A model generated the notes under the pieces. It made no database searches, was not told the origin of the DNA, and worked only from the letters and a program-made list of their open reading frames with translations. Shown here in pieces: positions 24,874 to 35,087 of a stretch of DNA of 64,000 nucleotides (its first letter is position 1; each line of letters begins with the position of its first letter). Both the position numbers and the translations under genes were made by a program. Source of the DNA: Heterostelium multicystogenum (lineage: Eukaryota; Evosea; Eumycetozoa; Acytosteliales; Acytosteliaceae); the NCBI GenBank assembly GCA_003667245.1, contig RCNN01000117.1:1-64000 (forward strand), in the 5' to 3' direction.

Positions 24874-25527
24874 TATGTTAACACCTTTGGTGGAATAATA
24901 TCAGATAAGAACTCTAATGATTCAATCTCTTTGACTGTAGATGCTGTTGTTTATAAGGATAGTATTAGCACATGATGATCGTAGTTAGTTCATTGAACTA
25001 CAAGCTATATATATAACAAAACCTATATTCTTTATATTGTAAAATCTTTCTTTTTCCAGTTGTCTTCTTATACGCTTCTTTAACTATGAAATCTAAAAAC
25101 AGTTCCTATAAGTATGAATCGTTGTACAATGTAGAGGAGTTGTTGAAATATGTTAGCGGTTGATCTGCTGCTCAATGATCGATTGATCGATATATCTGCT
25201 ATTTACAGTTGATTTGGTTATCAAGAGAGTGGCATCGTATGCAATGAGTTTAACATCTTTATCAGACTTGATGATTCTTCTTATTCTTGCTACAGGTAGC
25301 TGTGTATTGACTGATTTCTTTTTAGCCTTTTTCTTGTCATCTGCATTTCCAGTAGCAGAGGTTTTGTTCTCATCATCGTCATCTTCATCGTCATCATCTT
25401 CTTCGGCACCAGATTCCTCTTCGTCTTTTTCTACATCCATTTCTTCGTCTTTTTCATCTTCATCATGAGTGTCATCATGTACCTCATCTTCGGCATCATT
25501 CATAGAATCATCTTGTTTCTTTGACAT
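24874..25527 (-). CDS. Histone-fold protein, POLE4/CHRAC-like, with acidic N-terminus
   Basis: Starts at 25527 (MSKKQDDSMNDAEDE), not at the upstream non-ATG. An Asp/Glu-rich N-terminus of about 65 residues precedes a histone fold: LPVARIRRIIKSDKDVKLIA and DATLLITKST. Across an intron it continues ELFLDFIVKEAYKKTTGKRK and ILQYKEY, and the last exon reads VKEIESLEFLSDIIPPKVLT. The LPVARI start, KSD..V, the GKRK.LQ segment and the EFL.DIIP end match the NF-YC/POLE4/DPB3 class. Members pair with a POLE3-type partner in DNA polymerase epsilon or CHRAC-type remodelling. The join between exon 2 (ending near 25034) and exon 3 (about 24950-24874) is not in phase as I read it, so a base may be wrong. 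An E2F-like site lies 130 bp upstream. Confidence 0.8.
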
Positions 25528-25656
25528 TTCTATCACTTATTATATACAGTAAATATATATCTTAATAATAATAATCAAGTATTTATATGCAAATGTATCT
25601 CATCAACCAAACCAAACTGGATATGATTAGGTTGAAAATTTGAAATTACTTTTTGA

Positions 25657-25667
25657 TTGCGCCAAAA
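25657..25667 (-). promoter_or_regulatory. E2F-type site upstream of the histone-fold gene
   Basis: On the minus strand the sequence reads TTTTGGCGCAA, fitting the E2F/DP consensus TTTSSCGC. It lies about 130 bp upstream of the start of a gene whose family acts in S phase. Confidence 0.5.
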
Positions 25668-25725
25668 TCAGCTGACTAAATACATTGAAATCAAGAAATA
25701 ACATCATCTATTATATTTAAGATGT

Positions 25726-25796
25726 CCCGATCAACGACCTGATGGTCTTTGCAATGAAGCCGATCAAAGACCTGATGGTTTTGGCAACGAAGCCAT
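25726..25796. repeat. Short tandem direct repeat, two imperfect units
   Basis: Two adjacent units of about 36 bp share GATCAA(C/A)GACCTGATGGT followed by TTTG(C/G)CAA(T/C)GAAGCC. It is non-coding, just upstream of the histone-fold gene. Confidence 0.6.
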
Positions 25797-25898
25797 CCAC
25801 TTACCGGTGTTATAAATCAAGTTACTTCTTATGATATAGAATTGTTTGTTCATTATAATGTTTTTTGTTTATTCTATCTTATTATAATTAAAAAAGCT

Positions 25899-28214
25899 TT
25901 ATCTTCCAACTCTGTAATATTTCATCATTTGAACTAACATAACGAGTACTGGTGGTACGTCACCTTCGCATATCCACTCACCACCTGACGCGGACACTAG
26001 GAAATGTCGCGACCATGTCCAGGTAAATTGCTGACGCAATGGATAGCTGTCAACAATATAATTTCGTTGTGCTGGCTGATACAGGTACTTAAGATAGGTT
26101 TCTTTAGAGGTCTCGCCATACCAAGTCAGCCACACACCATTCCATCGACCATGGCCCAGTGAAAGCTGGCTGTGCTTGGCGGGTGTCAATTTGCATCCGT
26201 CCCACTGATACTCAAGCACATCTGCCCAGCTCTGATTGGTTAGCCTGCCGTCATGGTAGTGCCACTCCTCGTCACCGAAACGAAATATTCCTCCTTTATA
26301 CGCGCTCTTAAATGTCGATAACAACTGCTCCTTGACATGCAGATCCATCACCGATTTGAAATTGGAATGTGAAACACCATCGATGGCCAACACCCATTGT
26401 ATGAGACTTTCGTTGCTCTCCGCATTGAAGACCAAAGTATTCCTCGACTTGCTGGATTTCGATGAGCTATTTTGACTATTTCTGATATTATTGCTAATCG
26501 CCCAATCCTCTTGATTCTCTGATCCTCCCGCTTGCCCCGTCGGACTCTATAAAATTAATGGAAAAGCAATGCAGCAGTCCTTCTTTAATCTGGGGAATAA
26601 TAGATATACTTGTCATATCACTTATTAACTTTCTACATAACAGCTGATCCTCCTGCAGGAATAAGTAAATTCAAAAACTTATTAATATCTACAGAGTATA
26701 TATATCCAATCCCAACATTATCAATATTACTTTTTCAGATGAATAAATTAGTAGCTCGGAATGCTTTAAAACTATCCATTTCGTTGAAAACTTTGAACCT
26801 AAAGATCTATTTTTCTTCTTTTGTAAATGGCCTTTCTTGTAGACTGTTGGTCCAAGATACTGCTGGACGCCAGAACTCTGTCCCCATTGTAATTGTCATT
26901 TCCACTGGAATAGCTGGAACCTCTGATGGACATATATTGGTTTTCAAAAAACTATAATCAATTTAATTTTTCCATTAATACTTTAATGTCTGAAAACCAT
27001 CTCCAAATTAATTAACTATATTACCTTTGTAATGCACTGAATAATTGTATTTAAAACATGAACTCTCTTGATGCTTGACGCCTTATTAATCTCAAGTTTT
27101 AAATTCATTATTTTTCTTGCAAGAAGGAATGTTTTTTCTCTCCATCTCATCACCCCCTGTCAATGCAGCATCAAACTCAGAATCAACATCGATGGTCTCA
27201 ATTCCAAAATTAAATTGCTTTAAAATCTCTGTCATCACTGTAACTCGGTTCCTAATTTTACTCTTTCTGTCGAACATATCCAAGTCCACCTTTTCAATGG
27301 TTGAAATAGTGTTACTCCTAGGTCGATCGCAAAGAGCCTTTTGGCACTCGCTCAACATTACCAGAATATACTCGATATCGGATAGCGCCTGCTGTCTAAC
27401 CGTATCTATCACCAGTCCCTGTGGCACCTCCCAGGAGTGTTCGGTTGTGGGTATACTTGAAATCAATGTGACTCCATTGTGATTGTCTTTTTCGAGATAG
27501 ATGTTTTCCCTTGATTTTTGGCGATTGCTAATGCTATTAGAATGATTCAAACGACTTAGAGAACTGATAAACAGCTCTGCTGACTCGCTCAGTGGAGAAT
27601 CGCTACAACTGTCTCCGCTCAAAGAGGAGGATGAAGATGATCTGCTATGGTTTGATGAAAATGAAGATGAAGTCGCGGAGCCATCGCCACTGGTGACGCT
27701 ACTGCTATTGGAAGACGAGCCTTTTTATTATCGTTGAGGGGTGGTGACTTTTACTGACAACGAAGAACAGGACTCCTGCATTAATTTGGAAATCGAACCA
27801 GTCGATGTTGAATTGGTGATTGTATTAGACCCACTATTGCCACTGTTATTTCCCGTTGCAACTAGATGAAACGCTACTACTGCTGTTACTGCTATTTAAT
27901 AAACTGCCAGAGCTAATAGTGCTAGTTGATATTGATGGAATCGATTGGTAGCTTGTTAAATGCGCACTGCTAGTATTGGCCAAATTGCCATGTGAGCTGG
28001 AACTATGTAAATTCGATTCAGAACCACTGAATTTCTTTCTTAAAAAACTGGGTACCATTCCAGATTTCTTTTTCTTATTATTATTATTATTGGCACCATT
28101 ATTATTATTAGTTACATTATTTGAATCTTGATCATCCTGCTGTTGTTGTTGAACCATAATAAAAGAACTTTCTCTTTCTTTTCTAGGCGATACCTCAGTA
28201 ATATTCGATTTCAT
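25899..28214 (-). CDS. Ser-rich PH-domain protein with a Trp-rich C-terminal domain
   Basis: Read on the minus strand from 28214 (MKSNITEVSPRKERE). The first 350 or so residues are low-complexity Ser/Asn. A helical block follows, ALSDIEYILVMLSECQKALC (about 27390-27330). The PH domain is split by introns: strands VYKKGHLQKKKNRSLGSKFS and TKWIVLKHSELLIYSSEK lie at about 26870-26735, and its closing helix NESLIQWVLAID at 26420-26385. The last 150 residues form a conserved-looking Trp-rich domain (RFGDEEWHYHDGRL, LGHGRWNGVWLTWYGE, FTWTWSRHFLVSASGGEW) that I cannot name. Frameshifts occur near 27850, 27725-27730 and 26860. The PH domain suggests membrane recruitment; the function is unknown. Confidence 0.65.
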
Positions 28215-29949
28215 CAGATATCAATATATTATAATAATCAAATTAATTTAATTTAAAAAAACAACCAAACAAATAAAGTATATTTTAAAAGTAATATAAA
28301 CTATTATTACAATTATTATTATTATTATTTATAAAACTTTTAATATTAATAATATTTATAATAATAATAATAATAATAACAATTATAAGTATTTCTTTGG
28401 ATTGGAATTATTTGGAATTAAGGACTAATATTAAGTTTTAATTGAATTCAATTAAAGCAATATTACAAGTGTTATTGTTATTGTTAAAATAAATCTAAAC
28501 ATAAAATATAATATATTATAATTGAGATTAATTTGATTTGATTTGATTTGATTATTTGATTGATTGTTTTATTTGATTATTTGATTGATTATTTTAAATT
28601 AAAGCAAACATTAAAATTATATTTTCAATTTAATTGATTCTTTTTTGATTAAGTGAATGGATTGGATTGGATGAATGAGGATGAGTGAATGACTGAATGA
28701 ATGACTGACAGAATGGTGGAATTATGAATGTACTTGTTTATTAATTTATTATGTAAATGCTATTTATACATTAATGATCAATACCAATACGATGCAATAC
28801 GATTCAATACAATACAATAACCTGTAGAAAATAATAATATAAACAATACAGAATCAATTAAATAATATGATATTGTTGTTAAAGATGGAATAATGTGTTT
28901 GTTTGATTCGATACACATATAACACATCAAACATGCATGATAAATTATATGTATAGTGATACGATATGATGATGATATTATAAATAGCATAATTTTAATC
29001 AATCATATGATTAGTAGTAGTAGTAGTAGTAGTAGAAGTGATGGTGGTAGTGGTAATGGTAGTGGTGTTATTCATAAATTAATATGATTATTTGACAACA
29101 AGTATTCTGACTGACTTAGGATTATTTGAGCAACATAAGCAATCATATTTCAACTCGCTCACTACATTGCATACTCATAAACATATAAATTAAAGCTGGG
29201 GTTGTTTTGAGTGTGTTTGCATAAGATGAGATTGATTTGTGAGGGTGGTGGTAGTGGTTGTTGTATGTTTTATTTATGGAGTGTGTTTGAGTAAGCATAG
29301 TGGGTGAATTGTTTATCATGTGATGATGCCTAAGTGATAAGTGTTTAGTTATTAGTAGTGATGAGTAGTGAGTTCTTGTTGGCATAATCTTTTAATACAT
29401 ATTTATTTTAATATGTGGTTGTTTGATGAATGAATTGACAATTGATGGATTGCTTTCTGTTTTGATTGATTGATTGACCATAAACACAAAACCAATAATA
29501 ATATCAACAGCGAACAAGTGTTGATTGATTGATTGATTCTCAATACAATGACCAAAAAAATAACTTTGGAAATTAAAAGAATGGATAATGCTATATATAT
29601 TATATTTATACCATATTGATACCTTGATAATAGATTCTTAATAATGTGTGAAACTAAACCATATGGTAAAATACAATGCAGCATTTAAAGAATACAAATT
29701 TATATATAAACCAACTTTAAGCATCACAACAAAATAATATTTAACAATGGCGAATTAACACTAGAATAAAGAAAATAACAGTAATTACACATAATACTGC
29801 ATAAATGATGGAATAGCATCAACATTGCTAATTCCAATCTCCATTGATTTTTGTTGTTGCTAATAATAAATCCACGCTGATTCGTTTCTTCTTTGTTAAT
29901 ATATTTTGTTTAAAAGCCCATCGATAATGATTTATTGTCTAACTAACAT
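28215..29949. other. Intergenic, 1.73 kb
   Basis: Very A+T-rich, with GATTT, AAT and AGT simple repeats. The left half is probably the promoter of the PH-domain gene; the right end is the 3' flank of the L34 gene. Frames of 60-90 codons here have no family signature. Confidence 0.5.
29011..29035. repeat. (AGT)n microsatellite
   Basis: About eight uninterrupted AGT units in non-coding DNA, followed by imperfect GGT-rich repeats. Confidence 0.85.
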
Positions 29950-30568
29950 TTACTTGGAACCCTTCTTTTCCTTTTGTTGCTTCTTGTAGACAAGCTTGGC
30001 AGTCTTTTGCTCCTCAATCAAGAAAGCACGGATGATTCTGTTTTTTGTACGATAAGTATTCATTCTTAGGTTTTGTGTAGTTGTTTGATACATACCTAGT
30101 ACGGACGCACTTGTGGCACTTTGAGGAACCATAAGCTCTGGCAACGGTTCTTTGGCACTTTGGGGCATTCTTCAATTCGATTGGTCTCATGGCTTTGATC
30201 TATTGTGAGGGGGGGGAGTTGTAAGTAGTGAGGTAGGATAGTTGCTAGTTGTTAGATACTTACACCAGCGATTTCAACACCACATTCACCACACTTTGGG
30301 ATTTGACCTCTCTTACCAACATATTGGTAAACCAACTTTCCACCTATATAATGAAAAAGAATCAATACTAATCCTACAAACTAATCTGTTGCTAATCATC
30401 TATTTACCTGGAGTCTTGACACTATTTGTAGAAAAAGATAGATAGGTTAGTTTCTATGTCTTGATTCTTTCCCTGCTGCTGCTTCTTCTGTATAGATACA
30501 TACACTCTGACCTTGTTGGATTCAGTACGGTATGAGAGTCTTCTTCTGTATGTAAGACGTTGAGCCAT
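29950..30568 (-). CDS. rpl34: 60S ribosomal protein L34
   Basis: A structural protein of the large cytosolic ribosomal subunit. Minus-strand exons: 30568-30504, 30421-30408, 30343-30264, 30199-30096 and 30037-29950; every phase closes. The product starts MAQRLTYRRRLSYRTESNKV, continues VVKTPGGKLVYQYVGKRG, and has four Cys of a zinc-ribbon type (CGEC and CHKC with CQ). It ends RAFLIEEQKTAKLVYKKQQK, all typical of eukaryotic L34. The frame is intact throughout. Exon 2 is only 14 nt long. Five exons is a lot for a gene of about 117 codons in this kind of genome. Confidence 0.95.
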
Positions 30569-31038
30569 TATCGTGTTATGTTATAGATGGGCAAGAACAA
30601 ACGGATCACTAAATATCAAAAACCCTACACTATAGGTTTCTCGTTCACGCATCACTGCCTGCAGCTAGCCAGCCCCACACCATAGCGCAGTTTCAAAAAA
30701 ATTCAAATTTAATTAAATTAAATACAAATTTCATTTTTTTCAAGAAATTAATTCACTTTTCACTTTGGAAATAAATGCCCTGTGTAGAAAATAATGCGAA
30801 CAACGAGTCAGTCGAGACGAGACTCAACATCTCTTTACAAAGTCATAGATTTAGATAGAATCAGATTGGATGACAGATAATAAACATACAGGTTCTATGT
30901 TGTTTGGAGGTTGAATCGAATACAATTCTATTCTACCTAAATAAAGATTTATATCTAATTTCGATTCGTTGTGATTGAAACATGGTCCTACTGTTGCTAG
31001 TGGTTATGGTTGGGTTGGTTGTTGTTGTTGTTTTCGAT
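30569..31038. other. Intergenic, 0.47 kb
   Basis: Promoter side of the L34 gene and 3' flank of the fucosyltransferase gene, both on the minus strand. No further feature recognised. Confidence 0.5.
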
Positions 31039-32705
31039 CTATTCAATGGCAATTGCATCAGTATTCGAGTTTGTGGATAAAAGTGGACTTGGCTCAACGT
31101 CTATTGTACTGCTTGATTTCTTCTTGGATCTAAACCTCAGTCTTCTAATGTATGAACCCTCTTGGCAACACAATGCCGATATCTTGTCTTTGAGGATGTT
31201 GTATACACCAAATACAAATAGTGTAATGTAGATCATTGAGATGATGATTATTAATAGTACAGCTATGTCGTTGATCAAAAAGAAATGATTGTCAAATGTG
31301 TAGTCAGGGAGTACCTGCGGCAGGATGTCGGCACTGCCAGTCGCAAGTGATACAGAGGATGGTTGGTAGCTCGAGTGCTTCGCATTAGCACGCTCCTGTC
31401 GTACTTGATCGCAAATACGACACTCTGCCAAGAATACACAGTTTTGATAGTGGCGTTCGAAGCTGGGTTTCAGTGGCTGTTCTTTCCACTTGAAGTAAGA
31501 GTTGTAGAGTGTTTCGTTGTGGGCTACCATTTTTAAATATTCAGCAAGATGTTTTGGTGATTTGAAATCTCTTGCATTGATGATTGAGTTGGTTCCAGGT
31601 GTCCAATCCTCCACATTACCTGCTCCCATATAAACGGGCAATGCGCCACTTAGATATGCATGTGGAAGTTTCTCGCTGTATTGTTTTATCAAATGAGTTA
31701 GTTATTGTTTCAGACTATTCAATGTATTGTTAGTGATACACTACGTTACATAGTCGGTTACATTGTTATTTTCAAATGCTAGTACAAATTTATATTGTTT
31801 GAATAGATCCATCTTTGCTTGGAATCTGTCTCTTGCAGTATTACGATTGAGTGCATTCTTGTCTTGATTTTGTAGACACAATCCATATGAGTCCACTTTA
31901 ATATATTTCATTAAATCTCGTACATAGGCTGCACGCTTATCAGCACCTCCAGCTCTGCAGTTGCTGGCAACAAATGCAACCAATTTATCTCTTTCCTTGA
32001 ATCCAGGACGTGGTTCGCTGTATGCCTTGATTCCACTATCGTGTCCCCAGCTACAAACAAAACTAACCCTAACAGTTGAATCCTTATTATAGCTTATTTT
32101 CCAATCCATACTAAGAGTTTGATGATTAATGAATCAAGTCTATTGAGCGATCGATCTCATTCATTATGACTTACTTCGATAGATATTGTTGATTCTTTTG
32201 AATTGGAAAATAGGTATCTGTTTCATAGGTAAACATCGCATATTTCTGACCGCAGGTCTTCTCCTTTGGGTATTTTCTACCACGTTTGCCAAAGGGCTGA
32301 GGTTCGAATATAACGACATCTGCAGATTTATAAAGAGACTGATCACCAGTGAACATACAAGTATCTCGGCACTTGAGTGCTTCTGGATCGTTATAACCAG
32401 CCCAGTAGATTTCGCCACTTCTTCCCCAACCAGTCCAATGATTCTGTGACTCCCACGTTAAAACTACTACATTATCATCTGGTGAACTGTTTATGATAGT
32501 CATCATATCATATTAATATCAAGCAATATCGAGGTAGGTATCATGTTTCATTTTCAAAATCATCTCATACATACTTTTCAACGTTTATATTTGTACTATA
32601 TGAACATGGGTTCTTTTTAACATTAAAATAGGTACTAATTGAAATGGTAGTTATATAAGCAAACAACATAGTAACAAAGAAATACTTGTGTTGTGCCTTG
32701 ACCAT
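31039..32705 (-). CDS. Alpha-1,3-fucosyltransferase-like glycosyltransferase (GT10), two membrane helices
   Basis: Transfers fucose from GDP-fucose to glycans in the Golgi. Exons 32705-32575, 32486-32175, 32110-31745 and 31675-31039 on the minus strand, all in phase and unbroken. An N-terminal signal anchor (YFFVTMLFAYITTISIST) gives type II orientation. GT10 motifs are clear: VVLTWESQNHW, FVASNCRAGGADKRAAYVRD, and the nucleotide-sugar-binding stretch FVLAFENNNVTDYVTEKLPH followed by AYLSGALPVYMGA. The C-terminus is unusual: after the catalytic domain comes a second strong hydrophobic helix (IAVLLIIIISMIYITLFVFG) and a basic, Ser-rich tail. Most GT10 enzymes have only the N-terminal anchor. 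Donor and linkage cannot be read from the sequence. Confidence 0.9.
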
Positions 32706-33967
32706 TTTTGTATAGGTTTGCTTTTAGATATATAATATAATATGATATAATATAATATAATAAATAGAGTAGAAATATATTTAACAATATAACTTTAGAA
32801 CTGCAACTAATAGCTACTAACTATTCATATATGCTATAAATAGTAGATGATAACTTAAGATAACTTTTATCTTATGCTATCCAATACAAACAAGATATAT
32901 TATATTAATACAAAACAAAACAAAACTAATAAACAACAATACAAATGACTTTGCTTTTGCTTTTGATTATACTTATTATTATTATTGTTATTATTATTAT
33001 ATATATATATATAGGTTGGTAGATAATTAGAAGATAGTTGTTAAAGTGTTGTCGGCATTGGAACTTTACTGCGAGAAATTTAAAAACAAGTTTAGTTTGA
33101 AAGCTGGTAGTCAAAATGTTTTATTTTTGTTTTCTTTTGACCCCAACAACAATTTAAAATTGGTTTTCATTTTAAATCTAATAACGAATGAAGTGGTACA
33201 CATATGTGTGAGATATAATAATAATATATGAGTTATATGAAAATCATATCTAAACAATGTTATCATCGATTTTGAAGAAAATTGATTTAAAAACAACTTA
33301 TTTGAAGTTGTATTATAACCATGATTGAATTGACTCTTGTTCATCAGAAAGATATCATATTGAAAATATTTATATATTTATATTTATATATAACATATTA
33401 TATTTATATATAATATATTTTATTTATATAAACCTATAAGTTGGCTAATATAAATCTCAATTATGAAGAAATTAATATAATTTTGTTTATATGATTAATA
33501 CTGAATTTTGTGAAAAAAGTTTGCCTAATCTAAGTCAAAAAGTTTTTGTTTTTTTTTTTTTGATTTTTTCATCAAAATTCCACTTTTACTTAAATTAGAC
33601 AAATTCCATATACGCTGATGTAAAAATAGTTTTTCGGTAGAGATTTAAGAATTTGATCAGAAATTTTTACATGATGTTTTTACAAAATGGGGGTTGGTCT
33701 CCGATGAAACAACAGGTGAAGTCCATTTCCCGCCAAAAAGATTTATTTTTGTAGATCTTGTGATCAATAAAATTCTAAATACTAAAATGATCACTTTATT
33801 AGTATTTTTATTTATATTCGCAAACAAATAAATTATTTTTTATTTGTTTACATTTTTATCACAATCAATTTTTACAAAAAAAAAAAAAAAAACAATATAG
33901 ATATATTAAATTAATTAACTCAACACACACACACCCACACTAATTATTTAAATAGATCATCATCAAA
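32706..33967. other. Intergenic, 1.26 kb
   Basis: A+T-rich spacer between diverging genes. It contains long TATA/TTTATA runs (33355-33430), a run of T's (about 33548-33561), an E2F-type site, one arm of a 14-bp inverted repeat and a 13-mer that recurs elsewhere. A run of about 17 A's lies upstream of the start at 33968. Confidence 0.55.
33726..33737 (+). promoter_or_regulatory. E2F-type site upstream of the orphan gene
   Basis: TTTCCCGCCAAA is a full match to the E2F/DP consensus, about 230 bp upstream of the ATG at 33968. An inverted copy of the core lies downstream of the gene at 34981. Confidence 0.5.
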
Positions 33968-34747
33968 ATGTACGAAAGCACCACAACCGATGTAGTATTG
34001 CAAATAGAAAATGCAATCTACGACTCTAACATTAACAATAAAAATAATACCCCGACTATTATAAGTGGGGTTGGTCTCCCTGTTGAAAGCAAAAGCAGAA
34101 AAAGAAATAGTTTGGAGACTCAAGAAAATTTATCCAAAAAACATAAAGCTGAAGGTCTGTCTCCAAATTTCAAAGAAGTTTATATTGAAGATTTGAAATC
34201 ACTGGATACCAGCGTACAGCCAGTGGTATGCAAAAGTATAATCCATGCCACTAGAATTGAAAATATGGGTATCCCGATACTTTTAGCATATAAAGCTAGA
34301 TCGGAAAATTATGATAAAGGATTAGTTCATGACGATGCTCCAGCAGGTGTTTTCTTCAATGCAAGTGTTGACCAAGACGGAAATCTCCCTATTGATACAA
34401 TCTACCCCTTCAAAGGAAAAGAAAAATTTTCGAGCCGTGTTGCCATTGATAGTGGACAATTCCATGACTATAAAGTATTCTATATTAGTAAAAAAGATTG
34501 TAAGTGCAAACAGTACTTATTGGGTCTAGCCCCCCCAGAAGATAAAAAGAGTATTCAATGGTTCAAGAAAAATTGCTACCAACTTAACGAACCGAATCCA
34601 TTGTTTTACTTTGATGATGGGATTTTAAAAGTCTATCCATTCTACAAAGGTGTTGTAATTAATCTGTTTATAAGTAAGGACGTAGATGTTTCTGATGGTC
34701 AATGGGATATCGTCATCAACAAACTTAAAGCCACCGATAACAAGTAA
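33968..34747 (+). CDS. Orphan protein, 259 residues, single exon
   Basis: I do not recognise this protein. It has one uninterrupted frame from ATG to TAA with no intron and no frameshift. The N-terminal 70 residues are polar with basic clusters that could be nuclear signals (SKSRKRN and KKHK). The rest is a compact-looking mixed alpha/beta region, with blocks such as VVCKSIIHATRIENMGIPIL, APAGVFFNASVDQDGNLPID, YKVFYISKKDCKCKQYLLGL, IQWFKKNCYQLNEPNPLFYF and YPFYKGVVINLFISKD. There is no signal peptide or membrane helix. Codon use is A/T-rich like the rest of the window. The flanking inverted motifs set it apart from its neighbours. Confidence 0.7.
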   Translation: MYESTTTDVVLQIENAIYDSNINNKNNTPTIISGVGLPVESKSRKRNSLETQENLSKKHKAEGLSPNFKEVYIEDLKSLDTSVQPVVCKSIIHATRIENMGIPILLAYKARSENYDKGLVHDDAPAGVFFNASVDQDGNLPIDTIYPFKGKEKFSSRVAIDSGQFHDYKVFYISKKDCKCKQYLLGLAPPEDKKSIQWFKKNCYQLNEPNPLFYFDDGILKVYPFYKGVVINLFISKDVDVSDGQWDIVINKLKATDNK

Positions 34748-35087
34748 CAATTTAATCTCCTGTAGAAACCATTTGTATTACCTCTAGAATAAAAAGTTTT
34801 AATAGTAATACTTAAATATTGCTATTAATATCATAATTTATATATATATTTAAAATAAATAAATACATCGGAATTGAACTCAACTAAATTTGGTCTTTTG
34901 AGTTGAAATCAAACAAAATTTTGAAGCTTAAGCTATATTCACCTAAGAAAGCTGGCGCCATTTTGTAAAAATAGTTAAACTTGGCGGGAAGGAAAAGAAC
35001 TTGTTGAGTAAGCGAAGTTCCTCTATTAGTTGATCAATTAGAAATGCCATGTATTATTAGGAAATTAAAAAGACATTGGAGAATGTT
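34748..35087. other. Convergent 3' spacer, 0.34 kb
   Basis: Lies between the 3' ends of the orphan gene (+) and the WD40 gene (-). It holds the right-hand copies of the inverted motifs, including a GGCGGGAA core, in a place where a promoter element is not expected. Confidence 0.55.

Larger units (their letters stand above)
25528..25898. other. Intergenic, 0.37 kb
   Basis: Between the 5' end of the histone-fold gene and the 3' end of the PH-domain gene. It holds the E2F-like site and two near-identical direct copies of a 40-bp segment about 25726-25795 (both contain GATCAA, GACCTGATGGT and TTGCAA/GGCAACGAAGCC). Confidence 0.6.
33677..34971. repeat. 14-bp inverted repeat flanking the orphan gene
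   Basis: TTTTTACAAAATGG at 33677-33690 is matched exactly by its reverse complement at 34958-34971. Nearby a second inverted pair, TTCCCGCCAA at 33727-33736 and TTGGCGGGAA at 34981-34990, is also exact. The two motifs keep the same left-to-right order on both sides, so they are not simple transposon ends. Confidence 0.75.

Noticed and set aside
25214..25468. Plus-strand Ser-rich frame
   Set aside because: Antisense of the acidic N-terminus of the histone-fold protein.
33677..34971. A DNA transposon with terminal inverted repeats around the orphan gene
   Set aside because: The two inverted motifs keep the same order on both sides instead of mirror order, no target-site duplication is visible, and the protein shows no transposase motif.
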